Part shown: piece by piece, positions 1 to 8,169 of the stretch
How the letters are laid out: each line of letters begins with the position of its first letter
Numbering within the stretch: position 1 is the stretch's first letter
From: an uncultured Saprospirales bacterium
Lineage (GTDB): Bacteria; Bacteroidota; Bacteroidia; Chitinophagales; Saprospiraceae
DNA: 33,137 bases
Assembly (NCBI GenBank): GCA_937864265.1
Contig: CALMIR010000001.1
Coordinates: forward strand, 1-33,137
Direction: 5' to 3'
Program-made: the position numbers and the translations under genes
Notes under the pieces: generated by a model
Seen by the model: the letters and a program-made list of their open reading frames with translations, nothing else
What the model was told of the DNA's origin: nothing
Database searches by the model: none

Positions 1-640
1 GCATCACATTGATCACCGAATCGCAGCCGTTCGCGCCTGCGCCAGGCAACACTTCGATGCCGCTTGGATTGGCTTCGTTGTAAACCGTGCCGTTCACGAT
101 CAGTTGCTCGCCAAAGCAGAGTTGGTCGGTGATGAAGTTGGTATCTATTGCCAGGAACGTCAGCAGCACGTTCACGATCGAATCGCAGCCCGAGACGCTG
201 CCGCCTACAAAGGTTTCTGTCCCGCTTGGGTTATTGCTATCGTAGGTCGTGCCGTTTACGACGATGGATTCGCCCGGACATAGCGTTTCGTTCAGGTCGA
301 AGCTTACGCTGCCGCCAAAGGTCAGCATCACATTGATCACCGAATCACAACCGTTCGCGCCTGCGCCAGGCAACACTTCGATGCCGCTTGGACTTGCAGC
401 TTCATAAATCGTACCATTGACGATCAATATTTCACCAAAACAAAGTTGATCCGTGATGAAATTCGTGTCGATGCTCAGGTAGGTGAGCATGACATTTACA
501 ATCGAATCACAACCCGATGCACTGCCCCCAACAATAGTTTCGGTGCCAGCGGGATTGTTTTCGTCGTAAGTCGTACCATTGACGACGATAAAATCGCCCG
601 TACAGAGTGTTTCGGTCAAATCAAAGGTACTGATATCACC
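1..640 (-). repeat. 54-residue GCDS/VNGT repeats with 324-bp super-period
   Basis: Units of about 54 residues with LCxGExxxVNGTxY, NPSGxE and GCDSxxNVxLT run from about 640 to the window edge. Two subtypes alternate, so the DNA repeats at exactly 324 bp: 1-68 matches 325-392 with only two differences. The array evidently continues beyond the window. Confidence 0.85.
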
Positions 641-3600
641 GACGTTTAGGGTTTCTGTTTGATTGAGAGGTGTTGTACAATCGCTATCAATAATTTCTAA
701 GAAGCTAATCGTAATATCATCTCCACTTGATGCCCCAAAATCGCTTGGACAAATATTGATCAATCCTATTGTGTTGGACGTAGTCAAGATAAAACCTTGC
801 GGCCCCGCGCCTGCATCCACTTCATATTGCAGCATAAAGGGCGGTGTGCCCAAAAACTGGATATCAAAGACAAAACAATCATTTAAACAAACGCTTCCCC
901 CACCGGAAATAGCTACTTGTGGTGCAGGATTATCTACGTTGATGTTTACACTTGCCGTTGCAACGCAACCCAAATCATCCACTACTGTCACACTGTAAAA
1001 GCCAGCACTGATTCCATTCCTGTCTTCATCCATGGGGCCATCCTCCCAAGTAATCATAAAGGGTGCTTTGCCACCAATGATTTCTAAGTCGATCGAGCCG
1101 TCCATCGCTCCTGGACAGCTCTCATTGGTGGAAGTGATATCCAACATCAAATTACATACCGGATCAGAAATGGTAAAGCCGCAGTTGATGGTACAGTTAT
1201 TGGCGTCGGTAAGGGTCACAGAGTACGAGCCAGCTACCAGGTCAGTAATGTTGATAAATCCGGGAACAGCAGCCATTTGAGTACCACTACTAGGCCCTGA
1301 CCACATGATGGTATATGGTTCGGTACCACCGCTGAATGTAATTTCAGCCACGCCATCGTTGCCTCCAACTGTAGATACTGGAGTGAGTTCCGCACAATCC
1401 AGCATAAGTACAGCTGGCTCAAATAGATTAATATCCAATATAACTTCACAATCAATAGCATCTGTAATCGTGACGGAATACAATCCAGCCACTAATCCAG
1501 TGGGATCTTCCTGACCATCCAGCAGGTTGTTGCTCCAATCGAATGTTAATGGCAGCACCGCTCCTGTTATGGTCAAGTCAATACTGCCGTCGTTGGCACC
1601 AAAGCAACTGGGATTTTGAAGGACTTGATCAGCCGCTATATCACAAGAGGGCCCGGTAATTTCAAAAGTGCAAGTTTCAAAACAACCATTCTCGTCCGTT
1701 ATGCTAACTTCATAAACACCCACCGGAAGGTTTTCCAAAAATAGGATATTGAAAAAATTGCTGATTTGGGAACCACTTACTGGGCCAGTCCACTCAACCA
1801 AATAAGGAGGTGTACCGTTTCCGTAAATCAGCTCAGCCATTCCATCATCCGCGTTTAGGGCCGATACCGTATCTAAGGCAGCACAAATTAATACCAATGG
1901 AGCAGGTGCATCAATAGTGATTTCAGCAGTTGTGGAACAACCAGCCTCGTCGCTAACTGTAACCGAATAGACACCGGGCGCTAGGTTGCTAACATCTTCC
2001 ATCCCATCTAATACATCCAAATCCCAATCGTATGTGATCGCCCCACTAGCTCCGGTCACCGTCAGGTTGATTTCGCCCTCATTCATGTCCCCACAATCCA
2101 GATCATAGCTTTCCACCTGTAGGCTCAAACTACAGCCCGGATTGTTGATCGTAAAGCCACAGGTGATTTCACAGCCTTGCGTATCAAAAAGCGTCACGAC
2201 ATAGGTGCCTGCCGTTAAGTTCATCAGATCAATCATGCCCGCTACCGCAGCATTTTGCGAACCAGAAACTGGGCCAGTCCAAGTGATGGTGTAAGGCCCC
2301 ACACCGCCGGAAAAACTAATTTGTGCAGCACCGTCGTTCGCTCCAAAAGCGGAAACATCGCTGACCACGCTGCAACTTAGCAGAACGCCTATAGGTTGGA
2401 AAATTTCTATACTGCCGCTCACCGTACAACCTGCCAAATCCTTGACTGTTACGCTGTATATACCCGCTGTCAAACCCGTCAGGTCTTCTATTCCATCAAA
2501 AATATCGTTGTCCCAGTCTATGGTAAATGGAGGGGTACCTCCTGTAATCGTCAAATCTATCGCACCATCATCTATTCGGTTGCAGGTCACATCAAAGCCA
2601 AGCAAGTCAATCGCCAAATCGCAATTAAAGCTGGTTACGGTAAATTGACAGGTCGCTTCACAGCCATTATCATCCGTTACGGTCACCATATAAAGGCCAG
2701 GCAGCAGCCCGCTAATAATGGCCGAATTGGCCCCTACCATCTGAGTACCCGGTGTTGGCCCCGTCCAACTGATACTATAGGGTGCTGTACCATTCAGTAT
2801 TTCTATTTTGGCTTCTCCATCATTACTAGACATGGAAGAAGCCGGCATAGTTACCACACAGTCCAAATCGAGCGGCGCGGCATCCAAAGCAGTAACGGAA
2901 ATGACTTGTGAGCAGATTTGATCCGTTACCGTTACCTGATAAAAACCAGGAGTCAATACATCGGGATCTTCTATTCCATCAAAAACATCCACATTCCAAT
3001 CAATGCTCACTGCACCAGTCGGGTTATTGATGGTCAATTCCAATTGAATGTCATTCGTTCCAGTGCATGTAGGGCCTTTGGCTTCAAGCTCAAGGCTTAG
3101 GTTACAAAACGGTTCTGTAACGTCGAACAGACAAGATGCCCTACATCCATTGGCATCTATTATATTGACTTCGTATTCTCCGGCGCTTAAATTCGGAAGG
3201 CTGAACACCCCTACTCCTACAGATGATTGGCTGCCCGAAACTGGCCCTGTCCAGGTCATTTCAAATGGCGGCGTACCGCCAGAAATATCCAATTGTGCCG
3301 CTCCATCATTGCCACCAAATACACTGACGTTGCTGGTAACAGCGCAGTCTAATATGATTTCAGCTGGCTCATTGACCGTTATGCTGATCACTCCGCTGCA
3401 ACTGTTGTCGTCAACGACTGTTACTTCATAGGTACCGGCGCTGAGTCCAGAAGGGTCTTCCGTTCCATCCAAGCTATTATCGTTCCAGTCTATGAGATAA
3501 GGCGCTTGCCCATCTAGTATGCTCAAATCAAGGGCAGCCGTATTTTCCCCATTGCATAAAATAAAAGCGGTTTGTACCAGACTCAAATTGATGTTACCTC

Positions 3601-5671
3601 CTACACTGATTAAAAACACTTCTTCATCGCTACATGCTGCGTCGCCATCATAAGCATAGTAAAATCCAGAAGTCGTAATCAAATCTCCCGCACTGTAAGG
3701 ATTTCCCATTCCGCCCGGATTATCATAATAGAGTTCATTTCCCGTCAGGTCGCTTCCTGTTATGGCTGGTAAGACTACTCCGCCACAACCCCCATTCAGA
3801 TCGGCGATCGGATCAATATCTGGTGCCGCCTGAAAGGTCACCGTAAAGCTCTGTTCGTCATCACAGCCTAGTGTGCCTTCGTAAGCATAAAAAGTATAAG
3901 TACCCGGTAATAAGCTAATGGTTTGATTTTGGGAATAAAAAGTTCCCCCACCATTGGGCGCAGTATGATAACCTGGGTCATCGGACAGGTTACTGCCTGT
4001 GATGGTGGGAAAAGTATAAGTTCCGCAGGCGTTGTCGTCTGCTATCGGGTTCAAGCTTGGTGGGGCATCAAAGGTCACGGTGAAGCTCTCCTCATCCTCA
4101 CAGCCCGAGCTGCCATCATAAGCGTAAAAGGTATAAGTGCCCGGCGGGCGGCTGATCGTCTGCCCTTCTGAGAATGGACTGCTCATACCACCTGGCGCAT
4201 CGTAGAATGCCTCGGCCCCGGTCAAGTTGCTGCCTGTGATATTCGCTGGAAAAGTGTAAGTGCCGCAGGTGTTGTCATCTGCTATCGGGTTCAAGCTCGG
4301 CGGAGCATCAAAGGTCACCGTAAAGCTCTCCTCATCATCACAACCCGAAGACTCATCATAAGCGTAAAAGGTATAAGTACCCGGGGTGCGGCTGATCGTT
4401 TGGCCTTCTGCGAAAGCATTACCAGTACCGCCAGACATATCGTAATAGGCTTCGCCGCCTGTCAGGTTGCTGCCGCCTAGATTGGGAAAGGTATAAGTTC
4501 CGCAGGCGTTGTCGTCTGCTATCGGGTTCAAGCTTGGTGGGGCATCAAAGGTCACGGTGAAGCTCTCCTCATCCTCACAGCCCGAGCTGCCATCATAAGC
4601 GTAAAAGGTATAAGTGCCCGGCGGGCGGCTGATCGTCTGCCCTTCTGAGAATGGACTGCTCATACCACCTGGCGCATCGTAGAATGCCTCGGCCCCGGTC
4701 AAGTTGCTGCCTGTGATATTCGCTGGAAAAGTGTAAGTGCCGCAGGTGTTGTCATCTGCTATCGGGTTCAGGTTTGGGCCAGCCATAATAGTAACGCTAA
4801 AGCTCTCCTCATCGCTGCAACCGATTGTTTCATCGAAAACAAATAATGGTGAAATAGAACTGGCAATGGTTTGTCCAGGCAAGAACGAAGTACCTGCCCC
4901 ATTAGATCCGGTATAATAAGCTTCATTGCCCGTTAGATTATCTCCTGCTATATTAGGCAGTGTATAACTTCCGCATACGGATACTGGGCTGATTGGGTCA
5001 AAATCAGGGGGAATAGGGCCAGCGGAAACAGGAGGCGCAGCGCAGGCACCGAGGCCGATAGTAGCTGGAGCTATAATGTATTCGCCATTCGCATTTGAGA
5101 GTGTAGTAGCATTATAAATTAACGTACTAGCACAACCGCCATTAATGGTTAGAGTAGATACTCTAAGTCCTGAACCAGTTCCATTGGTAAACCCTCCTGC
5201 AGTACGAGCACAAGAATTCCTAATCACATAAATACATTGACCTGAACCACATACACTTGAAAAGTCATACGCGAAACTAGCCGAAGAACTTGTTTGTAAA
5301 ACCACAGTAGAATTAGGAGGGATTTGAAATCCAAGGCCGACAGCTATAACATTAGGACATCCACCAATGGTTGTTGGATTACCTGATTGGAGTGCGCATT
5401 CCGGTCCTGGTTGATTACCATTGTTGGTATTTATATCATTGTTTGCTGATCCGATATTATTGTTGTTGCTGTCAAAGTCAAATTCCAGGTCACTCGTATT
5501 AAAACCGCCGCCGGAATTAATGATTACAAACTCATTATCTTCTTCGGTACCACAACCATCTATGAGGATCGCCTGGATACTCGGACATTGGGAAAATACA
5601 GGAAGTGAGAAAAAAGGCAAGATCAGTATGCTCCAAATAGAAGCATAAAAGCGGGAGGTAATACGTTTCAT
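1..5671 (-). CDS. Giant secreted SprB-repeat adhesin-like protein, C-terminus outside window
   Basis: The frame is open from an ATG at 5671 to the window edge (1890 codons, no stop), so the gene is partial at its 3' end. Residues 1 to about 28 form a signal peptide (MKRITSRF, then a hydrophobic stretch ending VFSQ). A lamin-tail-like N-terminal domain follows (about 30-200, with IDGCGTEEDNEF and an Asn-rich segment). Next come about six units of 75-80 residues with the pattern YTFP...GSNLTG.EA.Y and GCxDEESFTVTF (3590-5030). Then about eleven SprB-type units (PF13573; GxYSVTVTDxxGC) alternate in two subtypes. Last are units with VNGTxY and GCDSIVNV reaching the edge. SprB-family proteins are T9SS-exported surface adhesins, used in gliding by Flavobacterium johnsoniae. 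Adhesion or gliding is inferred here; the expected C-terminal sorting domain would lie outside the window. Long plus-strand frames across this region are shadows. Confidence 0.9.
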   Translation of the reverse strand, partial: MKRITSRFYASIWSILILPFFSLPVFSQCPSIQAILIDGCGTEEDNEFVIINSGGGFNTSDLEFDFDSNNNNIGSANNDINTNNGNQPGPECALQSGNPTTIGGCPNVIAVGLGFQIPPNSTVVLQTSSSASFAYDFSSVCGSGQCIYVIRNSCARTAGGFTNGTGSGLRVSTLTINGGCASTLIYNATTLSNANGEYIIAPATIGLGACAAPPVSAGPIPPDFDPISPVSVCGSYTLPNIAGDNLTGNEAYYTGSNGAGTSFLPGQTIASSISPLFVFDETIGCSDEESFSVTIMAGPNLNPIADDNTCGTYTFPANITGSNLTGAEAFYDAPGGMSSPFSEGQTISRPPGTYTFYAYDGSSGCEDEESFTVTFDAPPSLNPIADDNACGTYTFPNLGGSNLTGGEAYYDMSGGTGNAFAEGQTISRTPGTYTFYAYDESSGCDDEESFTVTFDAPPSLNPIADDNTCGTYTFPANITGSNLTGAEAFYDAPGGMSSPFSEGQTISRPPGTYTFYAYDGSSGCEDEESFTVTFDAPPSLNPIADDNACGTYTFPTITGSNLSDDPGYHTAPNGGGTFYSQNQTISLLPGTYTFYAYEGTLGCDDEQSFTVTFQAAPDIDPIADLNGGCGGVVLPAITGSDLTGNELYYDNPGGMGNPYSAGDLITTSGFYYAYDGDAACSDEEVFLISVGGNINLSLVQTAFILCNGENTAALDLSILDGQAPYLIDWNDNSLDGTEDPSGLSAGTYEVTVVDDNSCSGVISITVNEPAEIILDCAVTSNVSVFGGNDGAAQLDISGGTPPFEMTWTGPVSGSQSSVGVGVFSLPNLSAGEYEVNIIDANGCRASCLFDVTEPFCNLSLELEAKGPTCTGTNDIQLELTINNPTGAVSIDWNVDVFDGIEDPDVLTPGFYQVTVTDQICSQVISVTALDAAPLDLDCVVTMPASSMSSNDGEAKIEILNGTAPYSISWTGPTPGTQMVGANSAIISGLLPGLYMVTVTDDNGCEATCQFTVTSFNCDLAIDLLGFDVTCNRIDDGAIDLTITGGTPPFTIDWDNDIFDGIEDLTGLTAGIYSVTVKDLAGCTVSGSIEIFQPIGVLLSCSVVSDVSAFGANDGAAQISFSGGVGPYTITWTGPVSGSQNAAVAGMIDLMNLTAGTYVVTLFDTQGCEITCGFTINNPGCSLSLQVESYDLDCGDMNEGEINLTVTGASGAITYDWDLDVLDGMEDVSNLAPGVYSVTVSDEAGCSTTAEITIDAPAPLVLICAALDTVSALNADDGMAELIYGNGTPPYLVEWTGPVSGSQISNFFNILFLENLPVGVYEVSITDENGCFETCTFEITGPSCDIAADQVLQNPSCFGANDGSIDLTITGAVLPLTFDWSNNLLDGQEDPTGLVAGLYSVTITDAIDCEVILDINLFEPAVLMLDCAELTPVSTVGGNDGVAEITFSGGTEPYTIMWSGPSSGTQMAAVPGFINITDLVAGSYSVTLTDANNCTINCGFTISDPVCNLMLDITSTNESCPGAMDGSIDLEIIGGKAPFMITWEDGPMDEDRNGISAGFYSVTVVDDLGCVATASVNINVDNPAPQVAISGGGSVCLNDCFVFDIQFLGTPPFMLQYEVDAGAGPQGFILTTSNTIGLINICPSDFGASSGDDITISFLEIIDSDCTTPLNQTETLNVGDISTFDLTETLCTGDFIVVNGTTYDENNPAGTETIVGGSASGCDSIVNVMLTYLSIDTNFITDQLCFGEILIVNGTIYEAASPSGIEVLPGAGANGCDSVINVMLTFGGSVSFDLNETLCPGESIVVNGTTYDSNNPSGTETFVGGSVSGCDSIVNVLLTFLAIDTNFITDQLCFGEQLIVNGTVYNEANPSGIEVLPGAGANGCDSVINVM
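1000..3590 (-). repeat. Alternating A/B SprB-type super-repeat, about 485-bp period
   Basis: In the minus-strand protein two unit types alternate. Type A has NDGxAxIxxSGG, PYxxxWTGPxSGxQ and GCxxxC. Type B has DGSIDLTITGG, DWDNDxxDGxED and GxYSVTVTD. The anchor encoding DGxED recurs near 1517, 1999, 2491, 2971 and 3461, a spacing of 480-492 bp. I count about five A and six B units. Type A units carry four Cys, suggesting disulfide-stabilised Ig-like folds outside the cell. Confidence 0.8.
4014..4770. repeat. Perfect 280-bp direct repeat inside the giant gene
   Basis: Bases 4014-4293 and 4491-4770 are identical over 280 bp, read base by base, with a 477-bp offset (159 codons). The intervening unit (about 4294-4490) is clearly diverged at the DNA level although it encodes a similar domain. 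The repeat keeps frame and covers a little more than one domain unit. A recent in-frame duplication or gene conversion explains this better than old tandem divergence. Confidence 0.95.
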
Positions 5672-5814
5672 GAGCATTCAATAATCAATTTTCGGGAATA
5701 ATTAGGATTGTTCTGTGTTTACAGGCTTGCAAGTTTTTGCTTTAAAACATAAATAGCAGTATAACAAAGCCGTATTAATGCAAAAAAAATGCAAGCATTT
5801 CTCCAAAGAAAAGC

Positions 5815-5822
5815 CAAAAATA
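5815..5822 (-). promoter_or_regulatory. Possible -7 element for the giant gene
   Basis: Read on the minus strand this is TATTTTTG, a full match to the Bacteroidota TAnnTTTG element, about 145 bases upstream of the ATG at 5671. No clear -33 TTG is present at the right distance and the region is A/T-rich, so this is tentative. Confidence 0.3.
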
Positions 5823-5915
5823 AAGCAATAATGTTAATCAGAAATAAACTATCAGTTAGATAGAAAAAAAATAAAATTTAGTGGAGAAAAACTTTCAAGC
5901 GTAAGGCATTTTTAC

Positions 5916-5923
5916 TAATTTTG
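5916..5923 (+). promoter_or_regulatory. Candidate -7 promoter element for DUF177-rpmF
   Basis: TAATTTTG matches TAnnTTTG exactly. It would place the transcription start near 5930 and give a leader of about 120 nt before the ATG at 6052, containing two hairpins. A -33 element is not obvious. Confidence 0.5.
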
Positions 5924-5942
5924 CATCCGTTTTTTAAAAAAC

Positions 5943-6024
5943 CGCGGCTTTATTCAGCCTTAAATAAGCCATAAAACCGCGATGTACAACGTTTTAGGGT
6001 AAAAGTGGGCGAACGCGCCCACTT
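5943..6024 (+). promoter_or_regulatory. Two-hairpin leader of the DUF177-rpmF operon
   Basis: Hairpin 1 pairs 5943-5953 (CGCGGCTTTAT) with 5971-5981 (ATAAAACCGCG), 10 of 11 positions. Hairpin 2 pairs 6003-6011 (AAGTGGGCG) with 6016-6024 (CGCCCACTT), nine perfect pairs around an AACG loop. It ends 27 nt before the start codon. Neither has a T-run, so terminator function is unlikely. A cis-regulatory leader, perhaps for ribosomal-protein control, is inference. Confidence 0.55.
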
Positions 6025-6051
6025 GGACTACCACACAGAAACCAAATCGTC

Positions 6052-6588
6052 ATGGATCCACTAATTGCTTATTCCATCCCGATTAAAGGGCTGCATTTTG
6101 GAATCCATCAATTTGACTTTCAGATTGATCGACATTTTTTTGAAAACTTTGACTATTCGCCAATACAAGAAGCTGCTATTGATTTGAAACTAGAGCTGGA
6201 TCGCCGACCTGATATGTATGTACTGCTTTTTCATTTAAAAGGTACGGTGCAAACAGAATGCGATCGGTGCTTAGCGGGAATAGACCTTCCCATAGAAGAC
6301 ACCCAGCAATTAGTCGTCAAATTGAGCGCAGATGAGCAAATAGGTGACGATGATGTCATTTTCATTCATCCCGACACCTCCAGGTTTCAGATTGCCGAAT
6401 ACATTTATGAATACATCTGCCTGGCTATGCCCATGATCAAGCGTTACGATTGTGAGGCTGATGACAACCCCAAATGCGACCAGGAAATGTTACGTCGCCT
6501 CCTGCAGCAGGAGGACACCATAGAAAGCAAGGAAGAAGAAGGGGAAAATCCCATTTGGGATGCCCTGAAAAAATGGAAAAATCAATAA
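6052..6588 (+). CDS. DUF177 (YceD-family) protein
   Basis: This 178-residue protein matches the DUF177/YceD family: an N-terminal beta-rich half, the conserved ECDRCL motif (about residues 63-68), and a distal Cys pair (YDCEADDNPKCDQ, about 133-145). YceD proteins are encoded next to rpmF in most bacteria and have been linked to 23S rRNA processing or accumulation. The exact biochemistry is not established. It lies 18 bp upstream of rpmF on the same strand, the classic arrangement, though plsX and fabH, which often follow, are absent. The two Cys pairs could bind a metal; this is inferred from spacing only. The ATG at 6052 has no Shine-Dalgarno sequence, normal for this phylum. Confidence 0.88.
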   Translation: MDPLIAYSIPIKGLHFGIHQFDFQIDRHFFENFDYSPIQEAAIDLKLELDRRPDMYVLLFHLKGTVQTECDRCLAGIDLPIEDTQQLVVKLSADEQIGDDDVIFIHPDTSRFQIAEYIYEYICLAMPMIKRYDCEADDNPKCDQEMLRRLLQQEDTIESKEEEGENPIWDALKKWKNQ

Positions 6589-6606
6589 CTCAATAAATTT
6601 TTTGCG

Positions 6607-6804
6607 ATGGCACATCCGAAGAGTAGAGTATCGAAGCAAAGAAAGCACAAGCGCAGAACACATAAAAAGGCAGCGGTTCCTACTGTAGCTACTTGCGCTA
6701 CAACTGGCGAAAAGCATTTGATGCACCGCGCCTATTACGATGCTGATGGTAACATGTATTACCGGGGCAAAGTTCTTATTCCGGCTGAAGAAGAGGTTGA
6801 ATAG
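6607..6804 (+). CDS. rpmF: 50S ribosomal protein L32
   Basis: The 65-residue product begins [20 protein letters not shown], the highly basic N-terminus typical of bL32, followed by the [16 protein letters not shown] segment and YYRGKVLI. L32 sits on the large subunit near the peptidyl transferase exit region. This copy has a single Cys (residue 30) rather than two CxxC pairs, so it is the zinc-free type. It is co-transcribed with the DUF177 gene (18-bp gap). A hairpin with a T-rich tail about 100 bp downstream probably ends the operon. Confidence 0.96.
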   Translation: MAHPKSRVSKQRKHKRRTHKKAAVPTVATCATTGEKHLMHRAYYDADGNMYYRGKVLIPAEEEVE

Positions 6805-7085
6805 TTAGATGTTAGACACTAGATGTTAGATGTTGGCCTTTGAGGTTCTTACTTTCTAATAGCTCTTGTTTAATATCTAATTGAGTATAAGCATACCGCC
6901 AGCTCCCATCTAGTGCTACGATGTGGAGCTTTCTTTGTTTAATACCCAGAACAATTAATTGCCGGATTTGTCGCCACAATAATAGGCTTCGCTATGTTGA
7001 GTATCTCCATAAATCGGGAACTTAATTTCTCTGGGTTACTTAGCCCAAACTAGCAGTCATTTCTCTCAACCATAAAAACACCTCC
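6805..7085. other. Intergenic region between rpmF and ridA
   Basis: 281 bases without a credible gene. The first 35 bases contain short repeats of TTAGATGTTAGA. A terminator-like hairpin lies at 6901-6940. No clear TAnnTTTG element was found for ridA. Confidence 0.6.
6901..6940 (+). terminator. Candidate intrinsic terminator after rpmF
   Basis: AGCTCCCATC (6901-6910) pairs with GATGTGGAGCT (6920-6930) through ten pairs and one bulged T, followed by TTCTTTGTTT. The stem plus T-rich tail fits a rho-independent terminator for the DUF177-rpmF transcript. Confidence 0.5.
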
Positions 7086-7469
7086 ATGAAAAAAATCATC
7101 AGAACAGACAAAGCTCCTGCCCCGGTAGGGCCTTACAACCAGGCCATAATCCACAACAGCACGCTCTATGTGTCTGGTCAGATAGCACTCGATCCGGAAA
7201 ATGGCCAGTTGATCACAGAAGACATCGAATCGGAAACCCATCAGGTGATGAAAAACCTCCAGGCCATTCTGGAAGAAGCGGGTTTGACTTTTGCGGATGT
7301 AGTTAAAGTATCTATTTTTGTGTCGGATATCAATAACTACGGCAAAATCAATGGCGTTTATGCTGCTTATTTCGATGAAGCCACAGCACCTGCCCGCGAA
7401 TTGGTGCAGGTGGCCAATTTGCCAAAATTTGTCAATGTCGAGATTTCTCTAATTGCCGCTTTCGACTAA
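7086..7469 (+). CDS. ridA: RidA family enamine/imine deaminase
   Basis: This 127-residue protein is full length for the RidA/YjgF/UK114 family. RidA hydrolyses reactive 2-aminoacrylate and related enamines released by PLP enzymes, protecting them from damage. Visible motifs are APAPVGPYNQA (residues 11-21), YVSGQIALDP, and the signature APARELVQVANLPK with the conserved catalytic Arg, ending VNVEISLIAAF. RidA works as a trimer in the cytosol. It lies 30 bp upstream of a lipoprotein gene on the same strand and probably shares its transcript. A PLP-dependent aminotransferase is encoded nearby on the opposite strand (9174-10001), but no functional link is demonstrated. Confidence 0.93.
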   Translation: MKKIIRTDKAPAPVGPYNQAIIHNSTLYVSGQIALDPENGQLITEDIESETHQVMKNLQAILEEAGLTFADVVKVSIFVSDINNYGKINGVYAAYFDEATAPARELVQVANLPKFVNVEISLIAAFD

Positions 7470-7499
7470 TCATGCATACTTCCCAAAATCACAGCAACC

Positions 7500-8006
7500 A
7501 TGCCTAAACATATTTTTCTAATTGCTTTGTTGCTCAGCCTGTTTTTTTCCTGCAAGCAAGCTTCCGAGCGCCCTGTGCAGCAATCGCAACCCAAGACCAT
7601 TGAAGACATTGAGCAACAAATTATCCGCGAAGTACAAGGATTGACCCTGGCTTTGGATAACCGTTTGACTAAACTCACGCCTAAAACGGTGAATTTCCCA
7701 ACGGAAGATGGTAAGGGCATTCAATTGCAGGTTCAACTGTGGATTGAAGGAGAGAATCCTTTAAAACTGGCCGCTTTTGTGCCCAATGCCAAACAGGAAC
7801 TGGAAGAAACCTCCGCCTATTATTTTGCTGGCGAAAATATATTCTTTGCCCGTTCTCCTACATTTCGTTTTATTTTCATTGATAGCCAACTCAAATATTG
7901 GCTGGATGCCGATTGGAACATCATGCCAATGGATCAGGCCGCAAAAGAAGAACGGCAATTGTGGATAGAAGACGAGGCAGCTCAGTACTTTAGCGTTTTT
8001 AATTAA
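7500..8006 (+). CDS. Small predicted lipoprotein, unknown function
   Basis: The 168-residue product starts with a lipoprotein signal: MPKH, a hydrophobic core, and the lipobox LFFSC with Cys18 as the lipidation site. The rest is soluble, with a charged N-terminal linker (ASERPVQQSQ) and predicted alpha/beta content rich in aromatic residues. I recognise no family. After Cys18 there is no run of acidic residues, so surface export cannot be argued either way. It starts 30 bp after ridA and ends 8 bp before a MITE-like element. Confidence 0.75.
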   Translation: MPKHIFLIALLLSLFFSCKQASERPVQQSQPKTIEDIEQQIIREVQGLTLALDNRLTKLTPKTVNFPTEDGKGIQLQVQLWIEGENPLKLAAFVPNAKQELEETSAYYFAGENIFFARSPTFRFIFIDSQLKYWLDADWNIMPMDQAAKEERQLWIEDEAAQYFSVFN

Positions 8007-8013
8007 AAAATCA

Positions 8014-8158
8014 CCTTCTTTGACAAATGGTGTGGGAAAAGACTTAGCGTAAAGCAGGCCGACTGTAAGGAGCAATGATTTTTGCTTGCCGTACTTAAAG
8101 AGAAACAAACCTGCTTTAAGTACGGCATTGCTTGAATCACAACTTTTGTCAAAGAACT
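8014..8158. mobile_element. MITE-like nested palindromic element, 145 bp
   Basis: Outer arms TTCTTTGACAAA (8016-8027) and TTTGTCAAAGAA (8145-8156) are perfect 12-bp inverted repeats. Inside, GCCGTACTTAAAG (8088-8100) and CTTTAAGTACGGC (8114-8126) form a perfect 13-bp stem, with a further GCAAT/ATTGC pairing (8072-8076 with 8127-8131). AAAGCAGG (8051-8058) could alternatively pair with CCTGCTTT (8110-8117). The element is bracketed at equal 2-bp distances by the 8-bp direct repeat AAAAATCA (8006-8013 and 8159-8166), which looks like a target-site duplication, although it is A-rich. No ORF is inside. It could instead be a structured regulatory element upstream of trpS. Confidence 0.5.
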
Positions 8159-8169
8159 AAAAATCAGAG

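Noticed and set aside
2396-2911. 171-codon plus-strand ORF and other plus-strand ORFs in 1-5650
   Set aside because: They lie antisense to the continuous minus-strand repeat frame and their translations are low-complexity shadows; the minus frame has a signal peptide and recognisable repeats.
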